Made by a program: the position numbers and the translations under genes | Notes under the pieces: generated by a model | The model's input: the letters and a program-made list of their open reading frames with translations, nothing else | What the model was told of the DNA's origin: nothing | Database searches by the model: none | Shown here: one piece after another, positions 44,026-53,493 of the stretch | Position numbering within the stretch: the first letter of the stretch is position 1 | How the letters are laid out: every line of letters begins with the position of its first letter | DNA from: Tardiphaga sp. P9-11 | GTDB taxonomy: Bacteria > Pseudomonadota > Alphaproteobacteria > Rhizobiales > Xanthobacteraceae | Direction: 5' to 3' | DNA: 64,000 bases | Assembly: GCF_008329525.1 (NCBI RefSeq) | Contig: NZ_NPKQ01000013.1 | Span: 1-64,000, forward strand

Positions 44026-44100
44026 GCTGCCGTAGCTCAGTGGTAGAGCACTCCATTGGTAATGGAGAGGTCGACAGTTCAATCCTGTCTGGCAGCACCA
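44026..44100 (+). tRNA. tRNA-Thr(GGT)
   Basis: Complete 75-nt cloverleaf with encoded CCA: acceptor GCTGCCG/TGGCAGC, D-arm AGCTCAGTGGTAGAGC, anticodon stem CTCCA/TGGAG with loop TTGGTAA (anticodon GGT), T-arm CAGTTCAATCCTG. No island genes flank it. Confidence 0.95.
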
Positions 44101-44535
44101 TCATTTTCCCTGATGAATCAATAGATTATCCTAACTGAGCCACCTGACAGTCAGGCATCTGACGGCAGAACAGAACGGGAAATCGCGCTTGAATACGGGG
44201 AATATCCGGAGACTCTGTTCCCGGCCCGTTCCAATCGCCCAGCATAAGCAGCCATATCACCGGACTCAAACGAACTGGAAACAGCCTCCCTTCGCGGGGG
44301 CGGTACGCTTGTGGCTTTGAATGATGGACCAAAATCGAGATGATCGCTGAATCCCGCCCTAACCCGCGGGTTTTTCGTTTGGCGCACATAATGCCTCTGC
44401 CGACCCCCGTCGAACCGTGGAAGACGCAGATGCGATCGGCCGGCACGTACTGCTCTAGCCGGAAATTGTGGAACGGTGCTGCCCGCAGCACACGCACGAT
44501 TACACTCCATACGGCAGCTTCGGAGCCGCGGCATC
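44101..44535. other. Gene-free stretch after tRNA-Thr
   Basis: No credible gene. An AACCCGCGGGTT palindrome followed by TTTCG (about 44,357-44,374) could be a weak terminator. Nothing else is recognisable. Confidence 0.35.
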
Positions 44536-45051
44536 TCAATGCGACAGGGAATGCGCCGCCGAAGATATATCGCCCCTGCCCTGCTTCACCGAAGCATTCA
44601 TGAGCGGCAATTCGGTCGTCGACTTGATCTGCTCCATCGTGAACATTGACGACACATCATGCAGATCAATCTTGGCGATCAGCCGCTGATAAAGATCGTC
44701 GTAGGCCCGGATATCCGAGACCACAGCCCGGATCAGATAATCCACGTCCCCGCTCAAGCGATAGAAATCGACCACTTCGGGGAAACTTACGACGATTTTC
44801 CGGAAGCGCTGAACCCACTCGGCGTTATGCTGGTTCGTTCGCACGGCGATGAAAACGCTGACACCCAGATTCAGCTTATCTGCATCCAGCAACGCGACGC
44901 GTCGCTTGATGTAGCCAGAGCTTTCGAGCTTCTGGATGCGACGCCAGCACGGCGTGGAACTCAGACCGACGCGATCGGCGAGGTCCTGCATGGAAAGGCT
45001 ACTGTCTACCTGGAGTGCCGCGAGAATTTTGCGGTCGAGCTCGTCGAGCAT
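44536..45051 (-). CDS. Lrp/AsnC-family regulator
   Basis: Starting MLDELDRKILAALQ, the 171-aa protein has the Lrp HTH (SMQDLADRVGLSSTPCWRRIQKLESSGYIKRRVALLD) and the RAM effector domain (VFIAVRTNQ, FPEVVDFYRLSGDVDYLIRAVV). Such proteins sense amino acids or related metabolites and control nearby catabolic genes. It is downstream of the ABC/oxidative cluster on the same strand, after a 224-bp gap, and is a reasonable regulator for it. Confidence 0.88.
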   Translation of the reverse strand: MLDELDRKILAALQVDSSLSMQDLADRVGLSSTPCWRRIQKLESSGYIKRRVALLDADKLNLGVSVFIAVRTNQHNAEWVQRFRKIVVSFPEVVDFYRLSGDVDYLIRAVVSDIRAYDDLYQRLIAKIDLHDVSSMFTMEQIKSTTELPLMNASVKQGRGDISSAAHSLSH

Positions 45052-45275
45052 GTTGGCCTCCGATGAAGGGTGCACGCAGAATATTTCTGCCGTTCATTAC
45101 CATCGTGACGCAATGCTATTGCGAGATCTGGAAGTTCGCGAGCATAAACAATTGTCACCGCTGCGCATTCGAGCAGCAGGCTGGCGTCAAAAGCGACGCC
45201 TCCGCTAACGCAGCGCCAAGAGGAATTCGCCAGCACGTATCGTTATATCGGCTCGTTGAATGAACTTGCGGCTCG

Positions 45276-46037
45276 CTAAAGTCGCTGCCCACCGCTGGCG
45301 TCGATCTGCTGGCCAGTAACCCAACCCGCCTCGTCCGACGCGAGAAAGGCGACGATCCTGGCGATATCGTCGGGCTGCCCGACCCGACCAAGCGCGATTG
45401 TCTCAGCCACGGCGCGGCTGGCCACCGGATCGCGCGCGACGATGTTCATATCGGTCGCGGTTGCACCGGGCATCACGGAATTCACCGTGATCTGTCGACC
45501 ACCGAGATGAACGGCCAACAAGCGACTCAACGCTTCCAGGCCCGCTTTGGCCGGCGCATAGGCGGCCATTGTCGGATAGGCAGAACGCGTCCCCATCGAC
45601 GAGATGTTGATGATACGGCCGCCATTGCGAAGATGCGGCATCAACGCCTTGATGAGAAAGAATGGCGATTTCAGATTGGTCTGCAGCAGAAGGTCGAAGT
45701 CGTCCTCAGAAATGTCCTCGATGGTCGCGCGTTTTCCTACGCCCGCGTTGTTGACCAGAATATCGAATGCAGGGCTGCCATAACGCTTGGTCAGTTCGGC
45801 ACCTAGATCAGCGGCCAGCGAAGTTGCGCCACGGCGTTCCGAAAGATCGGCCTTGGTGGCAAAGGCATTACCCCCAGCGGCGGCGATGGCCGCCACAGTC
45901 GCATGCGCCGCATCGACCGAGGCATTGTAATGGATCGCGACGGTTGCGCCGTCCTTCGCCAAGCGTAGCGCGATCGCCCGCCCGATCCCCCGGCTTGCGC
46001 CGGTGACCAGTGCGATTTTTCCCCCGAGTCCGCTCAT
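45276..46037 (-). CDS. SDR-family oxidoreductase (FabG-like)
   Basis: A 253-aa classical SDR: TGASRGIG (about 13), NNAGV (about 98), catalytic NISSMG, YAPAK (Tyr-Lys) and late PGATATDM. The C-terminal GWVTGQQIDASGGQRL is FabG-like. Its start overlaps the stop of the upstream AMP-ligase by 4 bp. Probably oxidises or reduces a hydroxy- or keto-acyl intermediate of the cluster. Confidence 0.88.
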   Translation of the reverse strand: MSGLGGKIALVTGASRGIGRAIALRLAKDGATVAIHYNASVDAAHATVAAIAAAGGNAFATKADLSERRGATSLAADLGAELTKRYGSPAFDILVNNAGVGKRATIEDISEDDFDLLLQTNLKSPFFLIKALMPHLRNGGRIINISSMGTRSAYPTMAAYAPAKAGLEALSRLLAVHLGGRQITVNSVMPGATATDMNIVARDPVASRAVAETIALGRVGQPDDIARIVAFLASDEAGWVTGQQIDASGGQRL

Positions 46038-47548
46038 GCGGACCAGCCGTGACTGGCTTCCAGGCTACGCGCCCGATCGATCAGCGCCTTGCGATCGATC
46101 TTGTTGGTGCCCGCCCAAGGCAGTTCATGGACGAATTCGACCCGCCGGGGGTGCTGATACGCCGGACCATTTGCAATGGCGAACTGACGAATGTCGTCGA
46201 AGCTCGGCGTGGGCTGCTCGCGCGTGACGATAAAGGCGACCGGCACCTGGCTGCGCTCTTCGTCGGGCAACGGCACCACCGCGGCCTGCTGGACCTGCGG
46301 GTGACGTTCCAGAAGCTTCTCGACTTCGCCTGGATAGATGTTCTCGCCGGAGCAGACGAACATGTCGTCGGCACGGCCTACGAAGAAATAGAAGCCGTTG
46401 GCATCGCGGCGCATCACATCGCCACTGTAATACCAGCCGTCGGTCAACACCTTGGCGGTCTGTTGCGGCAGATTGTGATAATGATCCAATACCGCGGGAT
46501 TGCGCATCAACAGCACGCCTTCATTCTCGGTACCATTGACGAGCCGGACGTCTTCCAGACGGATCGGATACCCCAACCCCAAGGGCGGCGTCGGAATCTT
46601 GTCGGGATGCGGACCGAACACAGCCGGCCCTGCCTCCGTAGTACCGTAGCCCATCGTCATTACGACGTTAGGCAGTGCCTGCTTGATCCTGTCCCACAGA
46701 CCCATGGTCATCGGCGCCGATCCAAGCATCAGGCGACGAACCGAGGTGATATCATTCCTCGCCAGCAGTTCCGTTTCCTTGACGACACGGGCCCACATGG
46801 TGGGAACGGCCGTGGCCGCCGTCACCTTGTACTTGGCAATGGCCTCAATATAACTGCGGGTCTCGAACGATGGCAGCACCACCACAGACGCGTTCTGGGC
46901 GAAAATCGTCTTGATGGCGAACAGGCCATTCATGTGAAACAGCGGCTGCGCGATGATGTAGCGATCATCCTGATTGAGCGCACCGCTGGTCCGTGTCGAG
47001 ATCGCCCAGAGTTGTCCGTAATGCGATAGCGGTACGCCTTTGGGCCGGCCGGTGGAGCCGGAGGTGTAGAGCATTTGCCCGACCTCTTCCTGCGTCGTCT
47101 CGACGGCGGTGAACGCTGCGGGCTTGATGGTCGCAGTAAAGCCACTTGAGCCGCTGTCGTCGAAATTGATGATGGGAATGCCGTCGCGCACCATCGGCCG
47201 ATTGGCATTGTCGACGAATGCCAGCGCGATCTTCGCGTCGTCCATCACAAAATCGACCGTGTCGCGCGCAGCCTTGATATTGACCGGAACAGCGATGCAG
47301 CCGGCGCGCATGATGCCGAAATAGCACATGATGTATTCGGCGCGGTTAAACGACAGGATCGCGATATGCGTGCCGCGCTTGTAACCGTTATCGACAAGAT
47401 ACTGGGCGACCCCGTTTGCCATCTCGTCGATCTGACGGTGCGTGTAGCGCCTGGGATGCGCGGGATCGATCAGATCGATGACCGCCTCCCGATCAAGGTT
47501 ACCGCTGCGATCGATCAGGTCACCGAGATTATTCCACCGCATTGGCAA
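46034..47548 (-). CDS. AMP-dependent acyl-CoA synthetase/ligase
   Basis: The 504-aa enzyme has the class I adenylate-forming motifs: MLYTSGSTGRPKGVPLSHY (P-loop, about 165), MGYGTTEAGP (about 305), YYSGDVMRR (about 385) and the late lysine in AGTNKIDRKALI. It activates a carboxylic acid with ATP and CoA. It is in an operon with an SDR (4-bp overlap) and an oligopeptide-type importer, so it probably activates the imported or processed acid. Substrate specificity not visible. Confidence 0.9.
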   Translation of the reverse strand: MPMRWNNLGDLIDRSGNLDREAVIDLIDPAHPRRYTHRQIDEMANGVAQYLVDNGYKRGTHIAILSFNRAEYIMCYFGIMRAGCIAVPVNIKAARDTVDFVMDDAKIALAFVDNANRPMVRDGIPIINFDDSGSSGFTATIKPAAFTAVETTQEEVGQMLYTSGSTGRPKGVPLSHYGQLWAISTRTSGALNQDDRYIIAQPLFHMNGLFAIKTIFAQNASVVVLPSFETRSYIEAIAKYKVTAATAVPTMWARVVKETELLARNDITSVRRLMLGSAPMTMGLWDRIKQALPNVVMTMGYGTTEAGPAVFGPHPDKIPTPPLGLGYPIRLEDVRLVNGTENEGVLLMRNPAVLDHYHNLPQQTAKVLTDGWYYSGDVMRRDANGFYFFVGRADDMFVCSGENIYPGEVEKLLERHPQVQQAAVVPLPDEERSQVPVAFIVTREQPTPSFDDIRQFAIANGPAYQHPRRVEFVHELPWAGTNKIDRKALIDRARSLEASHGWSA

Positions 47549-47566
47549 TGCTCCACTTCTGAGAAC

Positions 47567-48556
47567 TCAATTGGCTACTCGCGCAACCCGCGGCAGCGCC
47601 GCGGGTTGTTCAAGTAGATCGTAGTGACAGGCCACCTTGCGGCCATCGGAGACATCGCGCAGCATCGGTCGCTCCTCGCGGCAAAGCGCCTGAGCGTAGG
47701 GGCAGCGCGTACTGAAGCTGCAGCCTGGCGGCGGATTGAGCGGGCTTGGCAGTTCGCCCTGCAGCACACTGCGAGCGTGGCTCCGTGCAATGCGCGGATC
47801 GGCGATCGGCGCGGCGGCGAGCAAGGCCTCCGTATAAGGATGCGCCGGTCTATCCCAGACGTCCTCGCTGCGGCCTGTTTCGACGATCCGACCGAGATAC
47901 ATCACGATCAGCCGGTCCGAAATATGCTCGACGACCGACAGATCGTGCGAGATGAACAGATACGACACGCCCGTTGCCTGCTGCAGGTCCTCAAGCAGAT
48001 TGATGACCTGCGCGCGCACCGAAACATCCAGCGCGGATACCGGCTCGTCGCAGATGATTACCTTGGGCTTGAGCGCAAGTGCACGCGCAATGCCGAGTCG
48101 CTGGCGCTGGCCGCCGGAGAACTCATGCGGATAGCGCCGCATCGCATCGGCGGGCAGACCCACCTGCCCCAATAACTCAATGACACGATCCTTGATATCG
48201 CGGCGCGTCCAGCCGGCCACGCTAAGCGGTTGACCGACGATGGTGCCGACATCGTGGCGTGGATTGAGAGACCCATAGGGATCCTGGAAGATCATCTGCA
48301 TCGATTTTCGCGAGGCCTTCAACGCGCCGGCCTGCATCCGCGTGACATCATCCCCATCGAGGAAGACGCGTCCATCGGACGTCGGCACCAGACGCATGAT
48401 TGCCTTGCCCAGGGTGGACTTGCCGCAGCCGGATTCACCGACCAGACCCACGGTCTCGCCGGGCTCCAGGTCGAAACTCACATCGTCGACCGCACGCACG
48501 ACGCCCTGTGCGCTCTGGTATTGGACGCAGAGACTAAGCACCGATAGCAGCGGCAT
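47567..48556 (-). CDS. Oligopeptide/dipeptide ABC transporter ATP-binding protein (OppF type)
   Basis: The 329-aa ATPase has Walker [11 protein letters not shown]-loop FQDPYGSLNPR, signature FSGGQRQRLGIARAL, Walker B VIICDEPVSALDVS, and the C-terminal cysteine-rich Fe-S-like region PPGCSFSTRCPYAQALC of OppF/DppF. Energises import with the OppD-type partner. The start at [15 protein letters not shown] is chosen since the 98 residues upstream in the frame are out of character. It overlaps oppD-like by 23 bp. Confidence 0.9.
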   Translation of the reverse strand: MPLLSVLSLCVQYQSAQGVVRAVDDVSFDLEPGETVGLVGESGCGKSTLGKAIMRLVPTSDGRVFLDGDDVTRMQAGALKASRKSMQMIFQDPYGSLNPRHDVGTIVGQPLSVAGWTRRDIKDRVIELLGQVGLPADAMRRYPHEFSGGQRQRLGIARALALKPKVIICDEPVSALDVSVRAQVINLLEDLQQATGVSYLFISHDLSVVEHISDRLIVMYLGRIVETGRSEDVWDRPAHPYTEALLAAAPIADPRIARSHARSVLQGELPSPLNPPPGCSFSTRCPYAQALCREERPMLRDVSDGRKVACHYDLLEQPAALPRVARVAN

Positions 48557-49556
48557 CGCGCGATAACTCCTTCTCGGCAGCAAAACAGGCGGCGGAACGG
48601 TGCGGCAGTAACGGCGCCAGCTGCGGTCGCTCGGCACGGCAGCGATCGAATACATCGGGACAACGGTTCTGGAAGGCACAACCCTGCGGCAAATCAGACA
48701 GCGCCGGCACGTTGCCCGTAATTTCGACGAGACGGCTGCCACGTCGGCGCTGTGCCGATGGCGTCGCCCCCAGCAGCCCCCGCGTGTAGCGATGCAGCGG
48801 CCGCTCGAACAATGCCTCCACCGGCGCTTCCTCGACCTTGCGGCCGGCATACATCACGGCCACCCGGTCGGCGACTTCAGCAACCACGCCAAGATCATGG
48901 GTGATAATGATAAGTCCCATATCGGAGGAGGACTGCAGCTCCTTCATGAGTTCGATGATCTGCGCCTGGATGGTGACGTCGAGCGCCGTGGTCGGTTCGT
49001 CGGCGATCAGGAGCTTCGGCCCACAAGCAATCGCCATGGCGATCATGACGCGCTGGCTCATGCCACCGGACATCTGGTGCGGATAATCGTTGAGGCGGCG
49101 TTCCGCATCCGGGATACGCACCCGGCGCAGCAACTCGACCGCGCGGTCTCTCGCCTCGTGACGCGACACGTCATTGTGGCGCCTGATTGCCTCGATCAGC
49201 TGATCCCCAACCGCGACCACAGGGTTCAGCGATGTCATCGGATCCTGGAAAATCATCGAGATGTCTTTGCCGCGCACTCGCTGCATTTCGCGCTCGGACA
49301 GGGCAGCGAGATCACGCCCCATGAAGCGGACGGCGCCACCGACGATCTTTGCGGGCGGGTTCGGCAACAACCGCATGATCGCCAGCGCCGTCAACGACTT
49401 GCCACAGCCGGATTCACCGACGATGGCCAGGGTCTCGCCGGCCGAGACTGTCAACGACAGTCCATCGACCGCAGGCAATACACCGCGGCGGGTGAACAAC
49501 GATACCTGCAGGTCTTCGATCGAGAGGATTGGCGTTGGACCGGCTTTGCTGCCCAT
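48534..49556 (-). CDS. Oligopeptide/dipeptide ABC transporter ATP-binding protein (OppD type)
   Basis: The 340-aa protein ([21 protein letters not shown]) carries Walker [20 protein letters not shown]-loop [11 protein letters not shown], signature [15 protein letters not shown] and Walker [15 protein letters not shown], ending with [17 protein letters not shown]. It is the companion ATPase to the OppF-type gene downstream. An ATG at 49562 (MIMGSKAG) is an alternative start. Confidence 0.9.
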   Translation of the reverse strand: MGSKAGPTPILSIEDLQVSLFTRRGVLPAVDGLSLTVSAGETLAIVGESGCGKSLTALAIMRLLPNPPAKIVGGAVRFMGRDLAALSEREMQRVRGKDISMIFQDPMTSLNPVVAVGDQLIEAIRRHNDVSRHEARDRAVELLRRVRIPDAERRLNDYPHQMSGGMSQRVMIAMAIACGPKLLIADEPTTALDVTIQAQIIELMKELQSSSDMGLIIITHDLGVVAEVADRVAVMYAGRKVEEAPVEALFERPLHRYTRGLLGATPSAQRRRGSRLVEITGNVPALSDLPQGCAFQNRCPDVFDRCRAERPQLAPLLPHRSAACFAAEKELSRDAAAIGA

Positions 49557-49563
49557 GATCATC

Positions 49564-50409
49564 TCAGCGATCCCGCAGCTTGGGGTTAAGTGCATCGTTG
49601 AGGCCATCGCCCACAAGGTTGAGCGCCAGCACAGTGAGCATGATCGCAAGACCCGGCACCGCGCAGATGTACCAGGACGAGCGAATGAGTGTCCGGCCGT
49701 CCCCAATCAGCTGCCCCCAACTGGTGACATTGGGATCGCCGAGCCCGAGGAATGCCACAGCGGACTCGAACAGGACGGCTCCGGCAACGACCAGTGATGA
49801 CAGTACGATCACCGGCGGCAATGCATTCGGCAGTATCTCGCCGAACATGATCCGCAGACTACCCATCCCCATGGCCCTGCAGGCCTGCACGAATTCGCGA
49901 TCGCGCAGCGACATGAATTCGGCACGCGTCAGCCGTGCGATCGGCGTCCAGGTCACGACACCCACGGCGATGGTGACATATTCGATCTTTTGCCCGAGGA
50001 TCGACACGATGGTCAGCACGAAGATCAGGTTCGGGATGGTCTGGAACAATTCGGTCATGCGCATCAACAGCTCGTCGACCCAGCCGCCGACATAGGCAGC
50101 CGTGGCGCCAACGGTGATGCCGATGATGGTGGCGGTGAGACTGGCGCAGAGGCCGATCAGCAGGGTGGTGCGCGCGCCATAAGCCGTCATCGCCGCGATA
50201 TCACGCCCGAGCGAGTCAGTCCCAAGCGGATAGCGCGGCGACACGAAAGGCCAGATCTCCGGACGCCCGACGATGCGCAGCGGATTGCGCGGGAACCACC
50301 ATGGCGCTGCGATGGCGACACCGATCACAACAAGCACCAGGAACAGCCCCACCAACGCCGCGCGGTTGCGGGCGAAACGCCGGGCGAAATCGATGAAGAG
50401 AGCGATCAT
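49564..50409 (-). CDS. Oligopeptide/dipeptide ABC transporter permease (DppC type)
   Basis: A 281-aa permease of the DppC group: N-terminal helix [21 protein letters not shown], then [26 protein letters not shown], and the EAA loop region [31 protein letters not shown]. It has six membrane segments. Paired with the DppB-type gene (4 bp away). Confidence 0.9.
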   Translation of the reverse strand: MIALFIDFARRFARNRAALVGLFLVLVVIGVAIAAPWWFPRNPLRIVGRPEIWPFVSPRYPLGTDSLGRDIAAMTAYGARTTLLIGLCASLTATIIGITVGATAAYVGGWVDELLMRMTELFQTIPNLIFVLTIVSILGQKIEYVTIAVGVVTWTPIARLTRAEFMSLRDREFVQACRAMGMGSLRIMFGEILPNALPPVIVLSSLVVAGAVLFESAVAFLGLGDPNVTSWGQLIGDGRTLIRSSWYICAVPGLAIMLTVLALNLVGDGLNDALNPKLRDR

Positions 50410-50412
50410 GGA

Positions 50413-51381
50413 TTACCTCGCCTTGATGCGGGGATCGAGCCGCAGATAAAGCAGGTCAACCGTTGCGTTGCAGACGGCGACCAGCAGCGAGCCGAGGACG
50501 AGCACACCAAGCACCATCGGGAAGTTGCGACTCATCACACTGTCGAACAGCAGGCTACCGATGCCGGGCCAACTAAAGACGGCCTCGATGACGACGCTGC
50601 CGCCGAGCATGGTGCCGAGCTGCAATCCAAGCAGCGTGACGATCGGCAACATCGCGTTGCGCATCACATGCGCCATGACCACGCGACCGCCAGACAGGCC
50701 TTTGGCACGCGCCGTCCGCACGAAATCAAGCCGGGCGACCTCCAACATTGAGGCCCGCATCACGCGCGCGAAGGTCGCTGCGTAGAACAACCCTAGTGCC
50801 GTTGCAGGGAGGACGAGATGATGCATGACGTTCAGCACGGCACCGACGGCGGTCTCGTCCACACCAATGGTGCGCATGCCGCCGACTGGAAACCAGCCGA
50901 GCTTCACCGCAAACATCACCGTCATCATGATGCCGAGCCAGAAGCTTGGCGCGGCGAAGAAGAATACTGCTCCGAGCGAGATCAGGTTGTCCCAGATCGT
51001 GTTGACCTTGATCGATGCCAACACACCGGCCGTGACGCCGACAAGCAACGCGATCCCGATTGCTGCCAGCATCAGGATCAGTGTCGCCGGCAGCTGCTGC
51101 ACAATCACATCGAACACCGGAGCGTTCTGCCGGTACGAATAGCCAAGATCGAGCCGCATCACCGACCAGATATATTTGGCAAGCTGCACCGACACCGGTT
51201 GATCGACGCCGTAGGTATGACGCAGCTGATCCAGCATCTTCGGGTCAGTGATCTGCTGCTCAGACGTCATGACGTCGAACAGGCTCCCCGGCGCCAGATG
51301 GATCAGAACAAAATTCATCACAATGACCGCGAAGATCAGCGGAATAATTTGCGCGAGCCTGCGGATGATGATGCGACGCAC
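50413..51381 (-). CDS. Oligopeptide/dipeptide ABC transporter permease (DppB type)
   Basis: A 322-aa permease of the DppB group: N-terminal IIIRRLAQIIPLIFAVIVMNF, the long loop with GVDQPVSVQLAKYIWSVMRLDLGYSY, and the EAA region RLDFVRTARAKGLSGGRVVMAHVMRNAMLPIVTLLG. Follows the substrate-binding gene by 14 bp. Confidence 0.9.
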   Translation of the reverse strand: MRRIIIRRLAQIIPLIFAVIVMNFVLIHLAPGSLFDVMTSEQQITDPKMLDQLRHTYGVDQPVSVQLAKYIWSVMRLDLGYSYRQNAPVFDVIVQQLPATLILMLAAIGIALLVGVTAGVLASIKVNTIWDNLISLGAVFFFAAPSFWLGIMMTVMFAVKLGWFPVGGMRTIGVDETAVGAVLNVMHHLVLPATALGLFYAATFARVMRASMLEVARLDFVRTARAKGLSGGRVVMAHVMRNAMLPIVTLLGLQLGTMLGGSVVIEAVFSWPGIGSLLFDSVMSRNFPMVLGVLVLGSLLVAVCNATVDLLYLRLDPRIKAR

Positions 51382-51395
51382 GTTTACCTCCGCTC

Positions 51396-53000
51396 TCAGC
51401 GATCCAGCCAGACCTCGGCCCAGCTTTCGCCCATGAAATCCGCCGTCAGCGAATGATCGCGAACATCAGAACGAGCGATCGTCACGGGTTCGAGATCGAC
51501 CATGGGCAGGATCGGCGCATCGATGGCTGCGAGCTTGTCAAACTCGTGCACCAGGGACACGCGCTTCTTCTCGTCGGTTTCGACGGCCATCTTGCCGACG
51601 ATCTCATCCATCTTCGGGTTCGAATATCCGGTCGCGTTGCGGAAAGCGGCGCCCTTCACGATGCCGTCGGTGGTGTAATATTGGGTCGTCTGCGGGATCA
51701 GCTCGATGCTTCCGGAATTGTTGGAGACAGCGACGTCATACTCATAATCGCTATAGATGCGCTTCAGCGAGGTCGCACGATCAGGAATCGCCAGTTCGAC
51801 AGTGATATCCACGTCCTCAAAGGCCTGTTTCAGATACTGGCCGATCTTGACGTTCTCTTCGAACCAACCTGCCGAGACGAGGCTCATCTTGAAGCGAGAG
51901 CCGGATTTTACCGGATAGCCGGCGGCGTCGAGCAGCTTCGCCGCCTTCTTGACGTCGAACGGGTAGTCCTGAACGTCCTTGGTGAAGAAGATGGAGTTCG
52001 ATGACGGGATCGCGCCGATCGACGGATGCGCGCGACCGAAGAAGATCGTGTCGGAGATGAAGCTGCGGTCGATCGCATGCATCAAGGCCTGACGCACCTC
52101 GCGCTTCTTGAAGATCTCGCGACGCTGATTGAACTCGACGCTAGTGATCCACGCCGAGTTGGAATAGCCCTTGGTCTCGGCGATGAATTTCTTGGTACCG
52201 ATCAAGCGCGCGATGTCAGGCGCCGGAATCGGATTGAAGGTTCCGATATCGAGCTGGCCTGCCTCAAACGCGGCCGAACGCGACGCCGGATCGCGCCACC
52301 AGCGGATCACCAGCTTGTCGACATACGGCATGCCCGCATTCCAATACGCGTCGTGCCGGACGAATTCGACGTGGCTGCCGCGCACCCACTCCTTGACCTT
52401 GAACGGACCAGTACCGATTGGCGTGTTGTTGACCGGATTGGTGATGATATTGCTTCCGGCATAGATATGCTTCGGGATCACGAGGCCTGCTTTGCCGGCC
52501 AGCACCGACTTGAGGAAGAATTCCGGCACCGGCACCTTGAACTTGAGCACGACCGTCAGCGGATCGACAGCCTCCGCTCCCTCAAGCGCGTCAAGCGTGA
52601 CGCCTGCCGAAATCGGCTTCCAATACTCCATCGCGTTGAAGACGAGATCGTCAGCAGTCAGCGGCTTGCCGTCATGCCAAGTGACGTTCGGACGAAGCTT
52701 GATCGTATAGCTGCGAAAGTCTTCGGCCGGCTTGATATCGAGGGCAAGGACGGGTTCGAATTTGAGATCCACCGTCAGTCGAAGCAGGCGCTCGAACACC
52801 TTGGTGGAGGTGAAGTAAGGACTCGATCCGCCGCCTGCAGGCACGAACAACGACTGAGGCTCGAAACCGCCCCAGGTGCCAACCAGCGTACCACCGCGTT
52901 TCGGCGCGCTCGCCACGGCGCTCGAAGAACCGGCGAAACCAGAGGCCAAAACGGCACCCGCTGTGGTCATCAGAAAATCACGCCTGGTAAAACCGCTCAT
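51396..53000 (-). CDS. ABC transporter substrate-binding protein (family 5), Tat-exported
   Basis: The 534-aa protein begins MSGFTRRDFLMTTAGAVLASGF, a twin-arginine signal (RRDFLM), then SBP_bac_5 landmarks: VTWHDGKPLTADDLVFNAMEYW, GTGPFKVKEWVRGSH and VRQALMHAIDRSFISDTIFFG. It captures peptides or related solutes in the periplasm. The five-gene order (binding protein, DppB, DppC, OppD, OppF) is complete. Confidence 0.9.
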   Translation of the reverse strand: MSGFTRRDFLMTTAGAVLASGFAGSSSAVASAPKRGGTLVGTWGGFEPQSLFVPAGGGSSPYFTSTKVFERLLRLTVDLKFEPVLALDIKPAEDFRSYTIKLRPNVTWHDGKPLTADDLVFNAMEYWKPISAGVTLDALEGAEAVDPLTVVLKFKVPVPEFFLKSVLAGKAGLVIPKHIYAGSNIITNPVNNTPIGTGPFKVKEWVRGSHVEFVRHDAYWNAGMPYVDKLVIRWWRDPASRSAAFEAGQLDIGTFNPIPAPDIARLIGTKKFIAETKGYSNSAWITSVEFNQRREIFKKREVRQALMHAIDRSFISDTIFFGRAHPSIGAIPSSNSIFFTKDVQDYPFDVKKAAKLLDAAGYPVKSGSRFKMSLVSAGWFEENVKIGQYLKQAFEDVDITVELAIPDRATSLKRIYSDYEYDVAVSNNSGSIELIPQTTQYYTTDGIVKGAAFRNATGYSNPKMDEIVGKMAVETDEKKRVSLVHEFDKLAAIDAPILPMVDLEPVTIARSDVRDHSLTADFMGESWAEVWLDR

Positions 53001-53067
53001 TGTTCTTCCTTTGTTGGAAACAGGAACCGGGCCCGTCGCGCGGGTCCGTCCCCGCTTTCTCTTTGAC

Positions 53068-53493
53068 CTAGAGTGTCGAATAGGTGCCGCGCCCGATCGC
53101 CAGCAACGTCCCTTTCTCGTCGAAAACATCGACGTCGGCGACGCCGACGCTCTTGCCGGCGCGACGTACGCGCGACACCGCGACCAGTGCGGTATCGACA
53201 GCCGGCTTCAGGTAATCGACGCGAAAATTCACCGTCGGCAGACCGCGCCCGACCATCATGCCGACGGCGAAATCGCCGACGGTATCGATGACCGAGGCGA
53301 TGACGCCGCCATGCCACTGCTTGGAGCCAGGCCTGCGCTCGAATTCCGGCCGCATCGGCGAGCGCATCGTCACTTCCTGCGTCTCCGGATCGGCCTTGAT
53401 CACCTCAAGGCCGAGGAACAGGTTGAACGGCGACACATCCAGCATCTGCTGAATCTCGGGGGCCGTCAGGATCTTGACGTCGGGCTTGCTCAC
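53068..53493 (-). CDS. PaaI-family thioesterase
   Basis: A 141-aa hotdog-fold thioesterase: QWHGGVIASVIDTVGDFAVG matches the PaaI active site (Asp in IDT), and PTVNFRVDYLKPA is the second conserved strand. It hydrolyses acyl-CoA esters, and its start overlaps the oxidoreductase stop by 4 bp. It could release CoA from an intermediate of this cluster or relieve CoA trapping. Confidence 0.88.
   Translation of the reverse strand: MSKPDVKILTAPEIQQMLDVSPFNLFLGLEVIKADPETQEVTMRSPMRPEFERRPGSKQWHGGVIASVIDTVGDFAVGMMVGRGLPTVNFRVDYLKPAVDTALVAVSRVRRAGKSVGVADVDVFDEKGTLLAIGRGTYSTL

Noticed and set aside
43702-44082. 126-aa minus-strand ORF over tRNA-Thr
   Set aside because: Overlaps the tRNA gene.
44126-44539. 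137-aa minus-strand ORF after tRNA-Thr
   Set aside because: No recognised pattern, runs into the Lrp gene; two overlapping frames of similar length suggest chance.
49990-50751. 253-aa plus-strand ORF, and similar long plus-strand ORFs at 48792 and 52026
   Set aside because: Antisense to strong ABC transporter genes; His/Gln/Asp-rich shadows typical of GC-rich DNA.
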